Source: Homarus americanus | Taxonomy: Eukaryota; Arthropoda; Malacostraca; Decapoda; Nephropidae | Length of the DNA stretch: 64,000 bases | Direction of reading: 5' to 3' | Assembly (NCBI RefSeq): GCF_018991925.1 | Contig: NW_024727773.1 | Span: 1-64,000, forward strand | Shown here: positions 61,925-64,000 of the stretch, piece after piece | Position numbering within the stretch: the first letter of the stretch is position 1 | Layout: each line of letters opens with the position of its first letter | Notes under the pieces: generated by a model | The model's database searches: none | What the model was told of the DNA's origin: nothing | The model's input: the letters and a program-made list of their open reading frames with translations, nothing else | Program-made: the position numbers and the translations under genes

Positions 61925-63206
61925 TGTGCCAGAGGTGTGCCTGTGGTGTCAGAGAAGTACCAGGGAGTGTCACAGGGTGCCTGTGGAGGTGTGGAGGTGT
62001 ACCTCCAGTGTGAGAGGTGTACCTAGAAGTGTCTGAGGTGTACCAGGGATGTCAAGTGTACTGGGGAGTGTCTGAGGGGTGTGCCTGGGGAGTGTCTGAG
62101 GGTGTGCCTGGAAGTGTCAGGGGGAGAATCAGGGAGTGAAGAGGTGTGCCTGGGGAGTGTCAGAGGGTACCGGGAGTGTCAGAGGTGTGCCTGGGGTGTC
62201 AGAGTGTACTAGGGAGTGTCCTAGGTGTGCCTGGGGTGTAGAGTGTGCCTGGGGTGCCAGGTGTGCAGTGTTGGAGGTGTGCCTGGGGTGTCAGAGGTGT
62301 GCTTGGGGTGTCCAGAGGTGTGCCTGGGGATTGTAGAAGTGTGCCTGGGGTGTCAGCGGTGTGCCTGGGAGTGTCTGAAGTTAGACCTCGGAGTGTGAGA
62401 GGTGTGCCTGGGGTGTCAGTGCTTGGGGAGGTGTCAGAGGAGTTCACAGCTTGGAGTGTCTGAGAGTGTACCTGGGAGTGTCTGGGGTGTGCCAGCAGTG
62501 TCTGGTGTGCCTGGAAGTGTCTGGGGTGTACATGTGTGTCCCGGCGGTGTGCCTGGGAGTGTTAGAACCTCATGTGGGGTGACAGAGGGTGCCTGGGGTG
62601 TCAGAGGTGTACAGGGTGAGAGTGCTGTGCCTGGGGTTTCTTGCGGTGTGCCTGGGGGTGTCATAAGTGTGCCACCAGGTGTCAGGTGTGCCTGGGGTGT
62701 CGGAGGTGTGCCCACCAGAGTGTCAGAGGGTGTGCAGGGGGTCTCAGAGGTATGCCTGGGGAGTGTCGGAGGTGTGCCTGGGAGTGTCTGGGGTGTATCT
62801 GGGAGTATCTGGGGTGTGCCTGGGGAGTGTCTGGGGAGTGTGCCTGGAATTCCATCAGGAGTGCTTACTGGGGAGTGTCAGAGAGAGTGTGCACGGTGTC
62901 AGGGGTGTGCCAGGGTGTCAGTGGTACCTGGGAGTGTCAGAGGTGTACCTAGAATTGTCAAGTGTAAGTGTCAGAATTGTACCTGTCGTGTCAGCGGTGT
63001 GCCTGGGAGTGTCAGGAGTGTCTGAGGTGTGCCTGGATGTCTGGGGTGTACCTGGGAGTCAGAGAGTACCAGGGAGTGTCTGGGTGCCTGGGAGTGTGAG
63101 AGGTGTACCTGCAGGTGTGAGAGGTGTGCCTAGGGGGTGTCTGGGATGTGCCAGGGGATGTCAGGGGTGTGCCTGGGGTGTCTGAGGTGTGCCTGGGGTG
63201 TCACCA

Positions 63207-63241
63207 GGGTGTGCCTGGGGTGTCAGGGGGAGAATCCGGGG
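63207..63241 (+). other. Potential G-quadruplex motif
   Basis: G tracts 63207-63209, 63217-63220, 63226-63230 and 63238-63241, with loops of 7, 5 and 7 nt. Formed at a GGGGGAGAATCCGGGG variant. Confidence 0.65.
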
Positions 63242-64000
63242 AGAAAGAGGAGGTGTGCCTGGGGAGTGTCAGAGATGTGCAGGGGAGTGTCTGAGGTGTA
63301 CCTGGGAGTGTCTGTGAGGTGTGCCTGGGGTGTCTGAGGTGTGCCTGGGGTGTCAGGGGAGGGCTCATGGGTGAAAGGAGTGTGCCTGGAGTGTCAGGGG
63401 TGCCAGGGGGAGTGTCTGGGGTGTGCCTGGGGTGTCAGGGGTGTGCCTATAGAATTATCGGAGGGGGTTTACCTGGGAGTGTCAGGTTGTACATGCTGGG
63501 AATGTCGGAGGCCGGACCTGGGGAGTGTCAGAGTGTGCCTGGGGTATCAGAGGTGTGCCTGGGAGAGTCAGAGGTGTGCCTGGGAATGTCAGGGGTATAC
63601 TGGGAGTGTCCATTGAGAGTACCTGAGGAGTCTCCAGAATTGTACCTGGGAGTAATCCGGAGGTGTGCACCAGAATATCGGAGGTTACATGGGTATATCG
63701 GAGGTGTACCGGGGAGTGTCAGAGTGTGCCTGGAGTCTCAGAGTGAACCAGGGGAGAGTCAGAGGAGTACCTGGGAGTGTCAGAGTTGTACCAGGGGAGT
63801 GTCAGTGAAGTGCCTGGAGTCTCAAAGGTGTGCCTGGGATATCAGGGTGTGCCTGGGAATATCGGAGGTGTGCCTGTAGAGATATCAGGTGTGCCTGGGG
63901 AGTGTCAGAGGGGTGTACCTGGCAGTGTCAGAGGTGTGCCTGGGGAGTGTCAGAGATGTGCCTGGGGAGTGTCAGAGGTGTATCAGGGGTGTCGGACGTG

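Larger units (their letters stand above)
48132..64000 (+). repeat. Right arm of the 21-bp satellite array
   Basis: The same satellite resumes in the same orientation and phase after the element and runs to the window end. No other insertion or gene is seen. Landmark CGTGTCAG units occur at about 49078, 52312, 53662 and 56136, and triple CCTGGCAG runs near 48590-48640, 49980, 50650, 51240, 54040, 54490 and 61290. I could not follow a regular 8-kb period in this arm. Confidence 0.97.
49500..64000 (+). repeat. G-rich GTGTGCCTGGGG subfamily
   Basis: Most units read GTGTGCCTGGGG(A)GTGTCAGAG. Compared with the reference block this means A to G in GTAC and extra G or loss of A in GGGAG. GTGTACC units are still interspersed, with more near 57200-57800 and 59520-60900. 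Higher-order variants such as TATCAGGG...GACAG are still found near 50750, 51330, 53095, 54580, 55145, 56930, 58020, 58815, 61390 and 62575. The right edge is still in the array. Confidence 0.85.

Overview
This window is a eukaryotic repeat landscape with no conventional host gene that I can support. About 59.5 kb of the 64 kb is one tandem-repeat array. Its basic unit is 21 bp (a clean example is 48168-48188, core TACCTGGGAGTGTCAG). A 4.4-kb LTR-retrotransposon-like element (43711-48131, + strand) is inserted into the array. The long-period satellite, the LTR element and the (TA)n tract point to a metazoan nuclear genome. I cannot name the taxon from sequence; an arthropod such as a crustacean is only a guess.

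Layout. Bases 1-18 are poly-G, and 18-30 resemble the 3' end of a nanopore ligation adapter, so the window probably starts at a raw contig end. From 31 to 43710 runs the left array. Above the 21-bp level it is a higher-order repeat: a rare variant landmark (GTAACTGGGAATGTCAG or a close variant) occurs at about 6000, 13137, 21233, 29291 and 35526, and again at 49302 beyond the insertion. Between 13.1 and 31.4 kb many independent landmarks recur in the same order about 8.05-8.17 kb apart, so at least two full super-repeats of about 8 kb stand side by side. About 10.2-13.1 kb is a more degenerate stretch. From about 39.95 kb the common unit variants change (CCTGGGGTGTC), and from about 42.5 kb GTGTGCC replaces GTGTACC.

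The inserted element has TGT...ACA-bounded LTRs (43711-44609 and 47114-48131), a CTGG target-site duplication, a primer-binding-site-like TGGTGGTAGCGAAC next to the left LTR, a purine tract next to the right LTR, and TATA and AATAAA signals in both LTRs. Its 2.5-kb interior has no recognisable gag or pol, so it looks non-autonomous. The interior holds a broken gene-like stretch (45804-46533) built on a degenerate 21-residue repeat, with two TGA stops where sibling repeats carry TGG. The array is in the same phase on both sides of the insertion, so the element jumped into an existing array.

From 48132 to about 49500 the array is the cleanest in the window, almost all exact 21-bp units, and serves as a reference. 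From about 49.5 kb to the end it is the G-richer GTGTGCCTGGGG form, which makes canonical G-quadruplex motifs in places.

The very many long open frames in the array are a consequence of a 21-bp (7-codon) unit with no stop in five of six frames. I annotate none of them as genes. I found no rRNA, tRNA, CRISPR or bacterial feature.
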